A stretch of 40,810 nucleotides of DNA from UBA6049 sp965662345 (lineage in GTDB: Bacteria; Bacteroidota; Bacteroidia; Flavobacteriales_G; Salibacteraceae). Location: contig CBFIHE010000019.1 in assembly GCA_965662345.1 (NCBI GenBank), positions 1 through 40,810 of the forward strand. The letters run 5' to 3'. Each line of letters starts with the position of its first letter. Within the stretch, counting starts at the first letter, position 1. This document shows, piece after piece, positions 17,216 through 25,826 of the stretch. The notes beneath the pieces were generated by a model that saw only the letters and a program-made list of their open reading frames with translations, was not told the origin of the DNA and did not search any database. Made by a program: the position numbers and the translations under genes.

Positions 17216-18411
17216 TGGGGCAAGATATCACTACAAGAAAAAAAAGAGAGAAAGGGGTCTTAGTAGGGCTCATTCTTCCCACTCAAGGAGAAGAGTTGGT
17301 GGAAGAGTATTTGGAAGAATTGGCTTTTCTAGCTGAAACTGCTGGAATAGATGCCGTTAAATCTTTCACTCAACGCCTAGGTCACCCAGATATGCGTTCA
17401 TTCGTGGGTTCTGGTAAACTAAATGAGATTAAAGATTACATCAAAGAGTTTGAAATTGACACCGTAATCTTTGATGATGACTTGTCTCCCTCTCAACTGC
17501 GTAACATTGAGAAAGAGCTCAAGATTAAAATATACGATAGAAGCTTATTGATTCTAGATATCTTCCAGAGTAGGGCGCAAACTGCTCAAGCTAAAACTCA
17601 AGTTGAGTTAGCAAGATATCAGTACCTCTTACCTCGTCTTACACGCATGTGGACCCACTTGGAGCGGCAACGCGGTGGAACAGGAACACGCGGTGGTGCG
17701 GGGGAGAAAGAAATTGAGACAGATAAGCGAATGATTCGCAATCAGATTACCGTACTCAAGAAGAAGCTGAAAACCATAGATAAACAAATGGCCACCCAGC
17801 GCAAGAATAGAGGTAAGATGATTCGTGTGGCTCTAGTGGGGTATACTAATGTAGGTAAGAGTACATTGATGAATATTATGAGTAAAAGCGAGGTGTTTGC
17901 AGAGAATAAACTGTTTGCTACCCTTGATACTACTGTACGTAAAGTAGTGGTTCATAATTTACCTTTCCTCTTATCTGATACCGTTGGCTTTATTCGGAAG
18001 CTTCCACACCAATTGGTGGAATCTTTTAAATCTACATTAGACGAAGTTCGCGAAGCAGATGTATTGGTGCATGTGGTGGATATAAGTCACCCAAATTTTG
18101 AAGACCATATAAACACGGTACATGAAACGCTTAATGAAATTGATGGAGCGGAAAAGCCTGTGATTATGGTCTTCAATAAAATAGATCAATACAATTCATT
18201 AAAAGAAGGTGAGTTTGATTACACTGGCGATGATCGACTCCACGTTTCCTTAGATGACTTAAAGCAAACATGGATAGGGAAAACCGATGGGCCTTGCGTG
18301 TTTATTTCTGCCAAGAATAGGATTAATCTAGACGAGTTACGCGAAGTATTCTATCGAGAGATTAAAGAAATTCACGCTGCGAGATATCCATACAACAACT
18401 TCCTTTATTGA
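17215..18411 (+). CDS. hflX: GTPase HflX
   Basis: A 398-residue HflX. The family binds the 50S subunit or whole ribosomes and can split stalled ribosomes, notably under heat stress. The N-terminal HflX domain includes FVGSGKLNEIKDYI and the glycine-rich linker RGGTGTRGGAGEKEIETD, followed by the coiled coil. The GTPase domain has G1 GYTNVGKST (about residue 209), G3 DTVGFIRKLP, G4 NKID and a G5-like SAKN. Its ATG overlaps the stop of the membrane-protein gene upstream. Length is typical and all motifs are intact. Confidence 0.96.
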   Translation: MGQDITTRKKREKGVLVGLILPTQGEELVEEYLEELAFLAETAGIDAVKSFTQRLGHPDMRSFVGSGKLNEIKDYIKEFEIDTVIFDDDLSPSQLRNIEKELKIKIYDRSLLILDIFQSRAQTAQAKTQVELARYQYLLPRLTRMWTHLERQRGGTGTRGGAGEKEIETDKRMIRNQITVLKKKLKTIDKQMATQRKNRGKMIRVALVGYTNVGKSTLMNIMSKSEVFAENKLFATLDTTVRKVVVHNLPFLLSDTVGFIRKLPHQLVESFKSTLDEVREADVLVHVVDISHPNFEDHINTVHETLNEIDGAEKPVIMVFNKIDQYNSLKEGEFDYTGDDRLHVSLDDLKQTWIGKTDGPCVFISAKNRINLDELREVFYREIKEIHAARYPYNNFLY

Positions 18412-18501
18412 TTTCAAACCCTAAGAGTGTAACTTATACCTCTTTTTAAGCAACTTATTCCTAGTTTATTAACGATCCTCGTTTTTCTTAACAGAATGCA
18501 C

Positions 18502-18577
18502 CATTTTTGTATCATACCAAAAAGGGGTAGAAGGTTTAAGGCAAAAAAGCTCGGGAAGATTAGTACCGAGCTTTTTT
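18502..18577 (+). ncRNA. candidate small RNA with own promoter and terminator
   Basis: A -7-like element CATTTTTG (18502-18509), one mismatch from TAnnTTTG, has a T-rich -33 region (18482-18486). About 60 bases later comes a perfect 12-bp terminator stem (18543-18554 with 18566-18577). No ORF lies between. This could be a short independent RNA starting near 18515, or only a long hflX 3' end. No known RNA family was recognised. Confidence 0.3.
18543..18577 (+). terminator. intrinsic terminator in the hflX downstream region
   Basis: AAAAAAGCTCGG (18543-18554) pairs perfectly with CCGAGCTTTTTT (18566-18577) around an 11-base loop, followed by more T. It lies 131 bases after the hflX stop and before the small membrane protein gene. 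Confidence 0.8.
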
Positions 18578-18640
18578 GTTTTTATACATATTCCAATTCT
18601 AACCCTACCCTTGACATTCGAATACGGCAGCATTTTTAGT

Positions 18641-18868
18641 ATGCAGAAAAAAGGTCAAGAAAAAAGAGAAACTTTTGGTGACTTTAAAAGAGAGTTTCCC
18701 ACCATCCTTAAAGACCTAAAGGAAGCTCGTTCACTTTTCGCTGAAGAGTTTATCAACTTTTTTGATTTCAAGGGAGATAACATCTTAAAGGTGTACATCT
18801 TTTTCGTACTCATTATACTCCCTACAGTACTTACAATGTATGTGTTCCCTATACTCTTCCCGAACTAG
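18641..18868 (+). CDS. small single-helix membrane protein
   Basis: A 75-residue protein from ATG 18641 (an upstream TTG at 18611 is less likely). It has a charged N-terminal region with ETFGDFKREFPTILKDLKEA and one C-terminal hydrophobic helix (about 50-70), VYIFFVLIILPTVLTMYVF. I recognise no family. It follows a strong terminator, so it must have its own promoter. Its stop overlaps the stop of the convergent T9SS gene (shared CTAG at 18865-18868). Confidence 0.6.
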   Translation: MQKKGQEKRETFGDFKREFPTILKDLKEARSLFAEEFINFFDFKGDNILKVYIFFVLIILPTVLTMYVFPILFPN

Positions 18869-20343
18869 TGACCAATGACTAGTTTTTCACGATATACTCC
18901 AGCATCGCTCTGCGCCTCTAAGAGGTAGATTCCTGCGGGTAAATCTTCTAGGCTAATGGTTAAGGTATTGCTTAAAGCATTTTTAAATAGAACCCTTTTG
19001 CCGCTTAGACTAAAAATTTGAACCTTCAAATTAGCCGAGGTTGTTCTTACCTCAACGTAATCTGTTACTGGATTAGGAAATACACGCATGCGTTCATCGC
19101 GGTCTACCGCATCTACAGAAGTGTTACTACCTACCGCGTAGGTGAAAGAGGTGTCGCATGAATTGGCATCTGTTATCGTAACCGTGTATGAACCAGAAAC
19201 CAAACCAGAAACATCTTTAGTTGTAGCTCCCGTGCTCCATTGAAACGTGTAAGAAGTAACCCCACCTGAAACGGTTAACGCAATAGCACCATCATTTCCA
19301 AATAACTCATCCGTGACAGTTTCTGCAGCCGTAATTGGTGCAGGTTCATTTACCATGTAGTTCACAATGGCACTATCTAGTTGGTCATAAATAGTAACCG
19401 TGTAAGAGCCAGAAACCAATCCTGATACATCTTTCGTTGTAGCACCATTGTTCCATTGATAAGTATAAGGAGGTGTTCCTCCCAAAACGCTTTGCACAAT
19501 GCTGCCATCTGCTCCACCAGCGCAAGCTAAATCTGTTACTGTTCCAGAGGCTGCAGGCTTCCCACCCACTTGATAACGAGCACTAAATACTTGACCGTTA
19601 TTATCGGCTTGGAGTTCTAATATGAAAAAGTCTTTGTCTTCAGCAATAAACCGATACGCATATTCTGTGGTAACCAGCTCTGTTACCATGTTCCAACTCC
19701 CAAGAAATTGATTATATCCCCAAACGGTGTCAATATTGGTAGTAACAACTTCTTGTCTGAGAACATCTGCATACGTTGCAGATGGAGTTGTTAAGCTACC
19801 AAAGGCGTCTACTTCACTCACAATATTTGAGATTCTGCGCAAACGCAGTGAATCAAAAATTCCCGTGTAAATATCTTCTATAGTAGAGTCTATGACAGAG
19901 TTTGTAGTGAATGAAGTACCATAAGTACTTGGAAAGACCACATTACGCTGAGCAGGGGAAGGCTTAATAGGCAACACAATTCCTTGGCCCAAAATATCTC
20001 CGTAAAGACCAACAATATCTAAATATGTATCTGTTTTACGCAGGTATGCGTACTGACCGTCTTGAAAAAGAGCCATGTCTGCTCCCGGGAATTCAGAAGC
20101 TCCTGGAGTACCAGCGGGGTCTAAAAATTGGGCACTATCTAACACATGTTGTGTAAGGCCTGAATAATCCCACGATTGTGGAGTACTAGAACCTGCAGGT
20201 ATACTAAGCCCAGTTACCTGGGTATCCTGAGCGGTATATATAACAACGCCAATTGATGCGAAATCTGCCGAATCAATGGTTATTTGTGCTTTTGAAGAAA
20301 TAGCTAATAAGGCTACAAGGAGGCTAAGTACTGTATTTTTCAT
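18865..20343 (-). CDS. T9SS type A cargo protein with two SprB-type repeats
   Basis: A 492-residue protein with a signal peptide (about 1-19, ending ISSKAQ). Residues about 20-265 are a unique beta-rich domain of unknown role. Two SprB-type repeats follow (about 268-340 and 341-410), each with the identical core GATTKDVSGLVSGSYTVTI. The end is a type A sorting domain, RVFPNPVTDYVEVRTTS ... LPAGIYLLEAQSDAG. SprB repeats are common in Bacteroidetes surface adhesins; gliding adhesin SprB itself is far larger. It sits 13 bases downstream of the ABC exporter gene on the same strand, so the two may be co-transcribed. Confidence 0.87.
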   Translation of the reverse strand: MKNTVLSLLVALLAISSKAQITIDSADFASIGVVIYTAQDTQVTGLSIPAGSSTPQSWDYSGLTQHVLDSAQFLDPAGTPGASEFPGADMALFQDGQYAYLRKTDTYLDIVGLYGDILGQGIVLPIKPSPAQRNVVFPSTYGTSFTTNSVIDSTIEDIYTGIFDSLRLRRISNIVSEVDAFGSLTTPSATYADVLRQEVVTTNIDTVWGYNQFLGSWNMVTELVTTEYAYRFIAEDKDFFILELQADNNGQVFSARYQVGGKPAASGTVTDLACAGGADGSIVQSVLGGTPPYTYQWNNGATTKDVSGLVSGSYTVTIYDQLDSAIVNYMVNEPAPITAAETVTDELFGNDGAIALTVSGGVTSYTFQWSTGATTKDVSGLVSGSYTVTITDANSCDTSFTYAVGSNTSVDAVDRDERMRVFPNPVTDYVEVRTTSANLKVQIFSLSGKRVLFKNALSNTLTISLEDLPAGIYLLEAQSDAGVYREKLVIGH

Positions 20344-20356
20344 GATTCCGATTATT

Positions 20357-22174
20357 CTATTTAAACGACTGAAGGTCTGATAACTTTCTATAGACCTTGT
20401 TCAACTGGAGCAGTTCTTGATGCGCTCCCTGTTCTACAACTTCGCCTTGATCAATAACATAAATGCAATCTGCCTGTTGTATGGTACTTAGACGGTGCGC
20501 AATAACAATGGATGTCCGGTTCTGCATTAAGTTATTTAGTGCGTCTTGCACCAATTTTTCCGATTCTGTATCCAATGCAGAAGTTGCTTCATCTAAAATC
20601 AATATGGGTGGATTTTTCAAAATAGCTCTAGCAATGCTCAATCGTTGTCTCTGACCTCCAGACAACTTGCCGCCACCATCACCAATATTGGTATCATACC
20701 CATTTTCAAGTTTGGAAATGAATTCATGGGCATTTGCAATTTTGGCTGCCTCTTCAATAGCTTCTGGTGTGGCATTGTGCGTGCCAAAGGCGATGTTGTT
20801 GGCTACCGAGTCATTGAAAAGTATAGATTGTTGTGTAACAACACCCATTAGGCTACGAAGAGATTCTACTTGTAAATCACGAATGTCTACTCCGTCTATT
20901 TCAATACCTCCTGCGCTTACGTCATGAAAACGGGCAAGCAAATCAGCAAGTGTAGATTTACCTCCTCCAGAAGCACCAACCAAAGCAATAGTCTGCCCTT
21001 TTTGGATACTGATATTTATACCTTTCAATACATCGGTTTTACCATCATATTTAAAGTAAACGTCTTTGTAGTTAATCGCTTGGCGGAAGCCTGTTGCACT
21101 TACAGCATCGGGTTTGCTCTTGATGGTAATTTCTGCATTTAAAATATCATTGATTCGGTCCATGGAAGCAGAACCTTTTTGCACGTGGTAAGAGGCATTA
21201 CTTAGCGCTTTCACAGGAGGAATCACTTGTGAGAACAAAGCCAAATAACCAATAAAGAAAGAGGCTTCAAGTTCGCCTGTAAATACCAATCGACCTCCAT
21301 ATAAAAGAACGGCAGAAACCACTACAATTCCCATCCACTCGCTCAAGGGAGACGCCAAATCTCGCTTGCGGTACATACGCACCATTAAATCTGTATACTG
21401 CTGATTGAATTTCTCAAAGCGCTTTCTGCTGCTTTCTTCTGCGTTAAATGCTTTGATAATACGCATTCCGCTGAGCGTTTCCTCTAAAATACTCAGTAGC
21501 TCGCCCATCTTATTTTGACCCTGCGAAGATGTTTTCTTTAAAGATTTACCTATTTGTCCGATCACCAACCCAGCTACTGGGAGCAAAACGAAAATGAAAA
21601 GAGTTAACTCTACGGAGGTTAGAAAGAGAACCGTTAGAAAACCTACAACAGCAATGGGTTCACGAAAAGTAGCTTCTAAAGAAGCCATAATGCTCCATTC
21701 TACCTCTTGCACATCGTTACCTGCTTTAGCCATTACATCGCCCTTGCGCTCTTCGCTAAAGTATCCTATGGGTAAGTGCAAAATTTTGTGATAAATAGAA
21801 TTACGCAAATCGCGAACCACGTTGTTTCTGATTTTCGCCAAAAAGAACATAGCGAAGTACTTAAACAGGTTCTTGGCGGTAGTCATTCCCACAAGAGTGA
21901 TGCAAATCCATATGAGGGCCTGTTCCTTTCCTTGTGAAGCAATAATCTCTGCCAAATTGTAGTAGAAAAGATCTTTCATTCCCACCATGGAAATTTCAGT
22001 ACTTGGCGGAGTACTCAATATTTGCGTAAACTGTTCATCTGTCTTGAACAAAACATCCATTACGGGAATGAGCATTCCCAATGAGAATACATTAAAGAAA
22101 ACACTTAATATGTTGAAGAAGATGTTCAGAAAAGCGTAGCCCTTGTAATTGGCTGCCAGTCTGAGTATTTTCAT
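20357..22174 (-). CDS. MsbA-like ABC exporter (fused permease and ATPase)
   Basis: A 605-residue half-transporter from ATG 22174; the frame extends to a TTG at 22204, but the -7 element TATCTTTG (minus, 22199-22192) then lies inside the extension. Six membrane helices lie in residues about 15-315. The ATPase domain has Walker A GASGGGKST (near 400), signature LSGGQRQRLS (near 508) and Walker B ILILDEATSALD (near 523), plus the H-loop IVIAHRLST. Homodimers of such proteins flip lipid A-core or other lipids or export drugs. With lpxB and lptC in the window, an LPS role is plausible but not proved. Confidence 0.9.
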   Translation of the reverse strand: MKILRLAANYKGYAFLNIFFNILSVFFNVFSLGMLIPVMDVLFKTDEQFTQILSTPPSTEISMVGMKDLFYYNLAEIIASQGKEQALIWICITLVGMTTAKNLFKYFAMFFLAKIRNNVVRDLRNSIYHKILHLPIGYFSEERKGDVMAKAGNDVQEVEWSIMASLEATFREPIAVVGFLTVLFLTSVELTLFIFVLLPVAGLVIGQIGKSLKKTSSQGQNKMGELLSILEETLSGMRIIKAFNAEESSRKRFEKFNQQYTDLMVRMYRKRDLASPLSEWMGIVVVSAVLLYGGRLVFTGELEASFFIGYLALFSQVIPPVKALSNASYHVQKGSASMDRINDILNAEITIKSKPDAVSATGFRQAINYKDVYFKYDGKTDVLKGINISIQKGQTIALVGASGGGKSTLADLLARFHDVSAGGIEIDGVDIRDLQVESLRSLMGVVTQQSILFNDSVANNIAFGTHNATPEAIEEAAKIANAHEFISKLENGYDTNIGDGGGKLSGGQRQRLSIARAILKNPPILILDEATSALDTESEKLVQDALNNLMQNRTSIVIAHRLSTIQQADCIYVIDQGEVVEQGAHQELLQLNKVYRKLSDLQSFK

Positions 22175-22205
22175 GAAGTTTTTCACGCGCGCAAAGATAG
22201 CCAAA

Positions 22206-22234
22206 CGGTAAAGCCGGAGACCGTATCTTTACCG
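22206..22234. promoter_or_regulatory. inverted repeat between divergent exporter and rbfA genes
   Basis: CGGTAAAG (22206-22213) and CTTTACCG (22227-22234) are perfect inverted arms separated by 13 bases. The right arm overlaps TATCTTTA (22224-22231), the best -7 candidate for rbfA. It could be an operator or an RNA hairpin. Confidence 0.45.
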
Positions 22235-22252
22235 CTCGAAGATTACGTATAT

Positions 22253-22588
22253 ATGGCAAGCATCAGACAAGATAAAGTGGCCCGATTGCTACAAAAAGAC
22301 TTAGGAGAAATTTTGCAACAACACGGTAACCAGTATTTACCTGGAAAAATGATTACTGTTACTGTAGTACGTGTAAGTCCAGACTTGGGTTTCGCCAAAA
22401 CGTATGTAAGTATCTTTCCAGGAGAGGAACCTGAAGCAGATTTGGAAATTCTAAGAAAGCATGAAAACGAGGTTCGTTTCTTATTAGGTAAACGGGTTAA
22501 AAACCAATTACGCATTGTTCCTAACGTAGCCTTTTTCTTAGACGACTCACTAGACTACGCAGAGCGAATCAATGAATTGCTAGACTGA
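22253..22588 (+). CDS. rbfA: 30S ribosome-binding factor RbfA
   Basis: A 111-residue RbfA, a KH-fold factor needed for 30S maturation, binding 16S rRNA near the 5' helix. The N-terminus SIRQDKVARLLQKDLGEILQQ and the later TVVRVSPDLGFAKTYVSIFP match the family, as does VPNVAFFLDDSLDYAERI at the C-terminal helix. Length is normal. The permease gene begins one base after its stop codon, so they form an operon; this pairing is frequent in Bacteroidetes. A -7-like element overlaps an inverted repeat just upstream. Confidence 0.95.
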   Translation: MASIRQDKVARLLQKDLGEILQQHGNQYLPGKMITVTVVRVSPDLGFAKTYVSIFPGEEPEADLEILRKHENEVRFLLGKRVKNQLRIVPNVAFFLDDSLDYAERINELLD

Positions 22589-22589
22589 T

Positions 22590-23804
22590 TTGAGACTTTC
22601 GCTATTCATAGCCAGACGATATCTTTTTGCCAAGAAATCGCGTAACGTTATCAATATCATATCAGGTATTTCTATGATAGGTGTTGCCGTGGGTACCATG
22701 GCACTGGTAGTGGTAATGAGCGCGATAAATGGCTTAACGGAATTAGTTGAGTCGCTTTACAGCAGCTTTGACCCCGAGATTCGAATAGAATCTGCAGAGG
22801 GCAAGTACATGGGCTTTACAGAGGTAGATACCGAAGCACTGAAAGCGATGCCAGAAGTAAAGTTCGTATCAAGAACACTTGAAGAAACGGTACTACTTAA
22901 ATACCAAGATGCGCAGGCTTTTGCAACACTCAAAGGTGTAGATGAAGAGTATATTACCATGAGCGGTATGGATAGCTTATTGTGGACGGGTACCTCAACA
23001 CTAACTACACATGATAACCGGCAATTCATGCTAATCGGCTATTTGATTGCTAGAAATTTAAATGTGAACATAGGAGACATGTTCAAACCGCTTCAAGTAT
23101 TTGCTGCAAACCCCAAGGCAAACTTGAGAATTAACCTTACTTCTGCTTTTTTCAATGAGCCCATTTATGCCTCTGGTATTTTTAGTATCAATGCGGAGCT
23201 AGACAATAAGTATGCCGTTGCTCCTTTAGCATTTGTTCAACAATTGAAGCGCGATTCTGCGCAACTCTCCGCTATTGAAATAGCCCTAGAGCCTGGAATA
23301 AATTTAGAAGCTTTCAAAACCACTTTGCAAACAAAATTGGGTGACCAAGTGCGTGTGAAAACACGATACGAATTGAACGAGCTACTCTACAAAACCAACA
23401 ACACAGAGAAATGGGCAACCTTCCTCATTTTATCATTCATTCTACTTATTGCTACCTTTAATATATTGGGTAGTCTTACCATGCTCATCTTAGATAAAAA
23501 AGAAGATTTATTCATTCTCTCTGGAATGGGTGCTGGCAAAGAATTGATTCGGAATATATTCTTCTGGGAAGGACTACTCATCACCTTCATTGGCGGAGGG
23601 ATTGGCCTAATTTCCGGACTGCTTTTAAGCTTTGGTCAGCAGCAATTCAAATGGGTAAAACTTCAAGGTATGTTGGTAGATGCATACCCCATTGCAGTTA
23701 AATTCACAGATTTACTTGCCATTTCAGGGGTGGTCTTATTGATTGGCTTGGTTGCTGCGGGTATACCCTCTACGGTGATTATTTCTAAGAAGATGCGTAG
23801 ATAA
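22590..23804 (+). CDS. LolC/LolE-type ABC permease (FtsX-like)
   Basis: A 404-residue permease. The start codon is TTG at 22590; the N-terminus MRLSLFIARRYLFAKKSRNVI is the usual start of LolC/LolE proteins, and no ATG nearby gives it. One N-terminal helix (about 20-48) is followed by a MacB-type periplasmic domain (about 50-265). A C-terminal FtsX domain has three helices (within 270-400). LolCDE releases lipoproteins from the inner membrane; the ATPase LolD is not in the window. It could also serve another MacB-like export system. Confidence 0.9.
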   Translation: MRLSLFIARRYLFAKKSRNVINIISGISMIGVAVGTMALVVVMSAINGLTELVESLYSSFDPEIRIESAEGKYMGFTEVDTEALKAMPEVKFVSRTLEETVLLKYQDAQAFATLKGVDEEYITMSGMDSLLWTGTSTLTTHDNRQFMLIGYLIARNLNVNIGDMFKPLQVFAANPKANLRINLTSAFFNEPIYASGIFSINAELDNKYAVAPLAFVQQLKRDSAQLSAIEIALEPGINLEAFKTTLQTKLGDQVRVKTRYELNELLYKTNNTEKWATFLILSFILLIATFNILGSLTMLILDKKEDLFILSGMGAGKELIRNIFFWEGLLITFIGGGIGLISGLLLSFGQQQFKWVKLQGMLVDAYPIAVKFTDLLAISGVVLLIGLVAAGIPSTVIISKKMRR

Positions 23805-23816
23805 GAACCCGATACA

Positions 23817-24272
23817 TCACGTTCGAAACCTAGAATCAATAGATACAGGATAGCTTTGTACTAGACTAACTTGATTCATAAAATAGTGGTTTACATTGAG
23901 TAAATAATTGAACTCTTTAGGGTTGACTGCGCTTGGTATTTTTAGCGTCAAGAACTTATTATCATTAACCCAGGTTTTGCCTACAGTTTTTAATTCATCA
24001 GGACTTGGATAGTCTCTCCAATTCCTTATTAAGTCTGTTTCAGAAATAGTTTTAATACTATCATCAGGAATCTCAATCTCAGCTACTCGAAGGTCCAATG
24101 GTATCAAATCAAAATCTAAGTGAACTAGGGTTTCTAACAAAGCCAAAGAAGAGTTGGACGAACAATAGATAACCTTGTAACCTTTGGGATTCCACCGACC
24201 ACCAACTCGCTTGGCGCCTTCTCCGCTCAATTCACCAATCCACTTTTCCTTAGCAATTCGATAAACGATCAT
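23817..24272 (-). CDS. RES-domain toxin (type II toxin-antitoxin)
   Basis: A 151-residue RES-domain protein. The conserved core is present: YRIAKEKW, GEGAKRVGGRWNPKGYKVIY and SLALLETLVHLD. The RES-Xre class of toxins degrades NAD+ in cells. The ATG overlaps the antitoxin stop by four bases (ATGA), the normal arrangement. The gene ends 12 bases from the convergent LolE-like permease gene. The C-terminal part beyond residue 110 (NPKEFNYLLNVNHYFMNQ) is also of family type. I see no frameshift, so the toxin appears intact. Confidence 0.9.
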   Translation of the reverse strand: MIVYRIAKEKWIGELSGEGAKRVGGRWNPKGYKVIYCSSNSSLALLETLVHLDFDLIPLDLRVAEIEIPDDSIKTISETDLIRNWRDYPSPDELKTVGKTWVNDNKFLTLKIPSAVNPKEFNYLLNVNHYFMNQVSLVQSYPVSIDSRFRT

Positions 24273-24727
24273 GAGAAGACTCCATGTTCAATTCTTAACA
24301 GCTCTTCAATTACAAGGTCAACACCAAGACTGGTTTCAATCAATTCTAAAGGTTTCTGATTATCAATAGATCTATTGGATCTATTTAGCCACTTCACAAA
24401 CGTTTCACGGTCATTGAATACTTCAATTCCTTTGTAGAAAAGGCGTGCTAGATCAACTAGTCTTTCCGAAGATGAAACATCAATTTGCTTATCCGGATGA
24501 TTTCTTTGTAAAGTTCGCTCAGAAATATGAATCATCTTAGACACTTGCTTCTTAGTTAATCCTGACCGCTCTGCAAAAGAGTGTACGGACTTGCTCTTCA
24601 GACCATCTTTAATAATTCTTATATACGTGAGGGCGACATTAGAATGGTTTGATATTCTCTTAGAAATGCCTAACCATTCCATTACGGAATCTCTCTCTTT
24701 TTCGAAATCAACAGTTATTGAATGCAT
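24269..24727 (-). CDS. Xre/MbcA/ParS-type antitoxin of the RES toxin
   Basis: A 152-residue antitoxin from ATG 24727 (MHSITVDFEKERD). An Xre-like helix-turn-helix lies at about 50-75 (SGLTKKQVSKMIHISERTLQ). The C-terminal MbcA/ParS toxin-binding domain at about 90-150 includes RLVDLARLFYKGIEVFNDRE and the LIETSLG motif near the end. The longer frame to 24835 would read through the operator, promoter and dus end, so it is rejected. Autoregulation is very likely: a 16-bp palindrome and a half-site flank the -7 element. Confidence 0.9.
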   Translation of the reverse strand: MHSITVDFEKERDSVMEWLGISKRISNHSNVALTYIRIIKDGLKSKSVHSFAERSGLTKKQVSKMIHISERTLQRNHPDKQIDVSSSERLVDLARLFYKGIEVFNDRETFVKWLNRSNRSIDNQKPLELIETSLGVDLVIEELLRIEHGVFS

Positions 24728-24730
24728 AAC

Positions 24731-24774
24731 ACGACAATTTACACAAATGTAACGACAATTGTCGTTAAGCGCAA
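24731..24774 (-). promoter_or_regulatory. promoter and operator of the RES/Xre toxin-antitoxin pair
   Basis: On the minus strand, TTG (24774-24772), a 20-base spacer and TACATTTG (24751-24744) form a consensus Bacteroidetes promoter. A perfect 16-bp palindrome AACGACAATTGTCGTT (24751-24766) fills most of the spacer, and a half-site ACGACAATT recurs at 24731-24739, 21 bases away, over the start of transcription. Confidence 0.75.
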
Positions 24775-24800
24775 GTGTGTTGCATGAAACTAGAAGAGAA

Positions 24801-25793
24801 CTAAGCAAAAGCGTAATCGCCAAAGGTTTCTTCAACCTTATCTAAGATACCAAAAAGCTCATCTACATCCATAGAGTTCACAAGCCCAGAACGGTATTCT
24901 TTAAAGTGTGAAATACCCTTGAAATAGTTTCCGTAGTGTCTACGCATTTCTACAATACCCAAACGCTCACCTTTCCACTGCAAACTCATTTCCAAGTGCT
25001 TACGCGCCACACGCACGCGTTCATGCACATCTGGCGGAGGAAGCATTTCACCCGTATCGCGGAAGTGTTTGATTTCATTAAAAATCCATGGATAGCCAAT
25101 GCTCGCTCTACCTATCATGATTCCGTCTACTCCGTAACGGTCTTTGTATTCTACCGCCTTTTGAGGCGAATCAATATCTCCGTTACCAAATACAGGAATG
25201 TGTAATCTCGGATTATTCTTAGTTTCAGCAATCAAACTCCAATCGGCTTCGCCTTTGTACATCTGCTTACGCGTTCTGCCGTGAATGGAAATGGCTTGTA
25301 TTCCTACATCTTGTAATCGCTCTGCAACCTCAACAATGTGTTTGGAATTGTCATCCCATCCCAAACGGGTTTTTACGGTAACGGGTAAATCTGTTGCTTT
25401 TACAACGGCTTCAGTTAGTGCTACCATTTTTGGAATATCTTTCAAAATTCCAGAGCCTGCACCTTTACAAACTACCTTCTTTACTGGGCAACCAAAATTG
25501 ATATCTAAAATATCTGGGTTGGTACGCTCAATGATCTTGGCAGATTCAATCATGGAATCCAATTCGCTACCAAAAATCTGAATACCTACTGGGCGCTCGT
25601 ACTCGTAGATATCTAGTTTCTGCACACTTTTTGCCGCATCGCGAATGAGTCCTTCGCTAGAAATAAACTCTGTATACATCAAATCGGCACCTGCTTCTTT
25701 GCATAAAGCACGAAAAGGAGGGTCGCTCACATCTTCCATGGGAGCAAGCAGCAACGGAAAGTCGCCCAATTCTATATTTGCAATGCGTACCAT
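24801..25793 (-). CDS. dusB: tRNA-dihydrouridine synthase (DusB-type)
   Basis: A 330-residue FMN enzyme that reduces uridine to dihydrouridine in tRNA. The N-terminal FMN site APMEDVSDPPFRALCKEAGA, the catalytic INFGCPVKKV (Cys102), the SIHGRTRKQMYKG motif and the GIMIGRASIGYPWIF element are all present. DusB is the commonest Bacteroidetes member; assignment to that subgroup is by overall similarity only. A -7 element TAATTTTG (minus, 25812-25805) lies 11 bases before the ATG, so the leader is very short. The toxin-antitoxin pair follows on the same strand, 73 bases away. Confidence 0.92.
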   Translation of the reverse strand: MVRIANIELGDFPLLLAPMEDVSDPPFRALCKEAGADLMYTEFISSEGLIRDAAKSVQKLDIYEYERPVGIQIFGSELDSMIESAKIIERTNPDILDINFGCPVKKVVCKGAGSGILKDIPKMVALTEAVVKATDLPVTVKTRLGWDDNSKHIVEVAERLQDVGIQAISIHGRTRKQMYKGEADWSLIAETKNNPRLHIPVFGNGDIDSPQKAVEYKDRYGVDGIMIGRASIGYPWIFNEIKHFRDTGEMLPPPDVHERVRVARKHLEMSLQWKGERLGIVEMRRHYGNYFKGISHFKEYRSGLVNSMDVDELFGILDKVEETFGDYAFA

Positions 25794-25826
25794 TTTTGAA
25801 TGCGCAAAATTACAAATCCATCAAAC

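Noticed and set aside
24728..24835. N-terminal extension of the antitoxin that looks like a lipoprotein signal (MKKPLAITLLLSSLLVSCN)
   Set aside because: It would read through the operator, the consensus promoter and the end of dusB. The ATG at 24727 gives a normal antitoxin.
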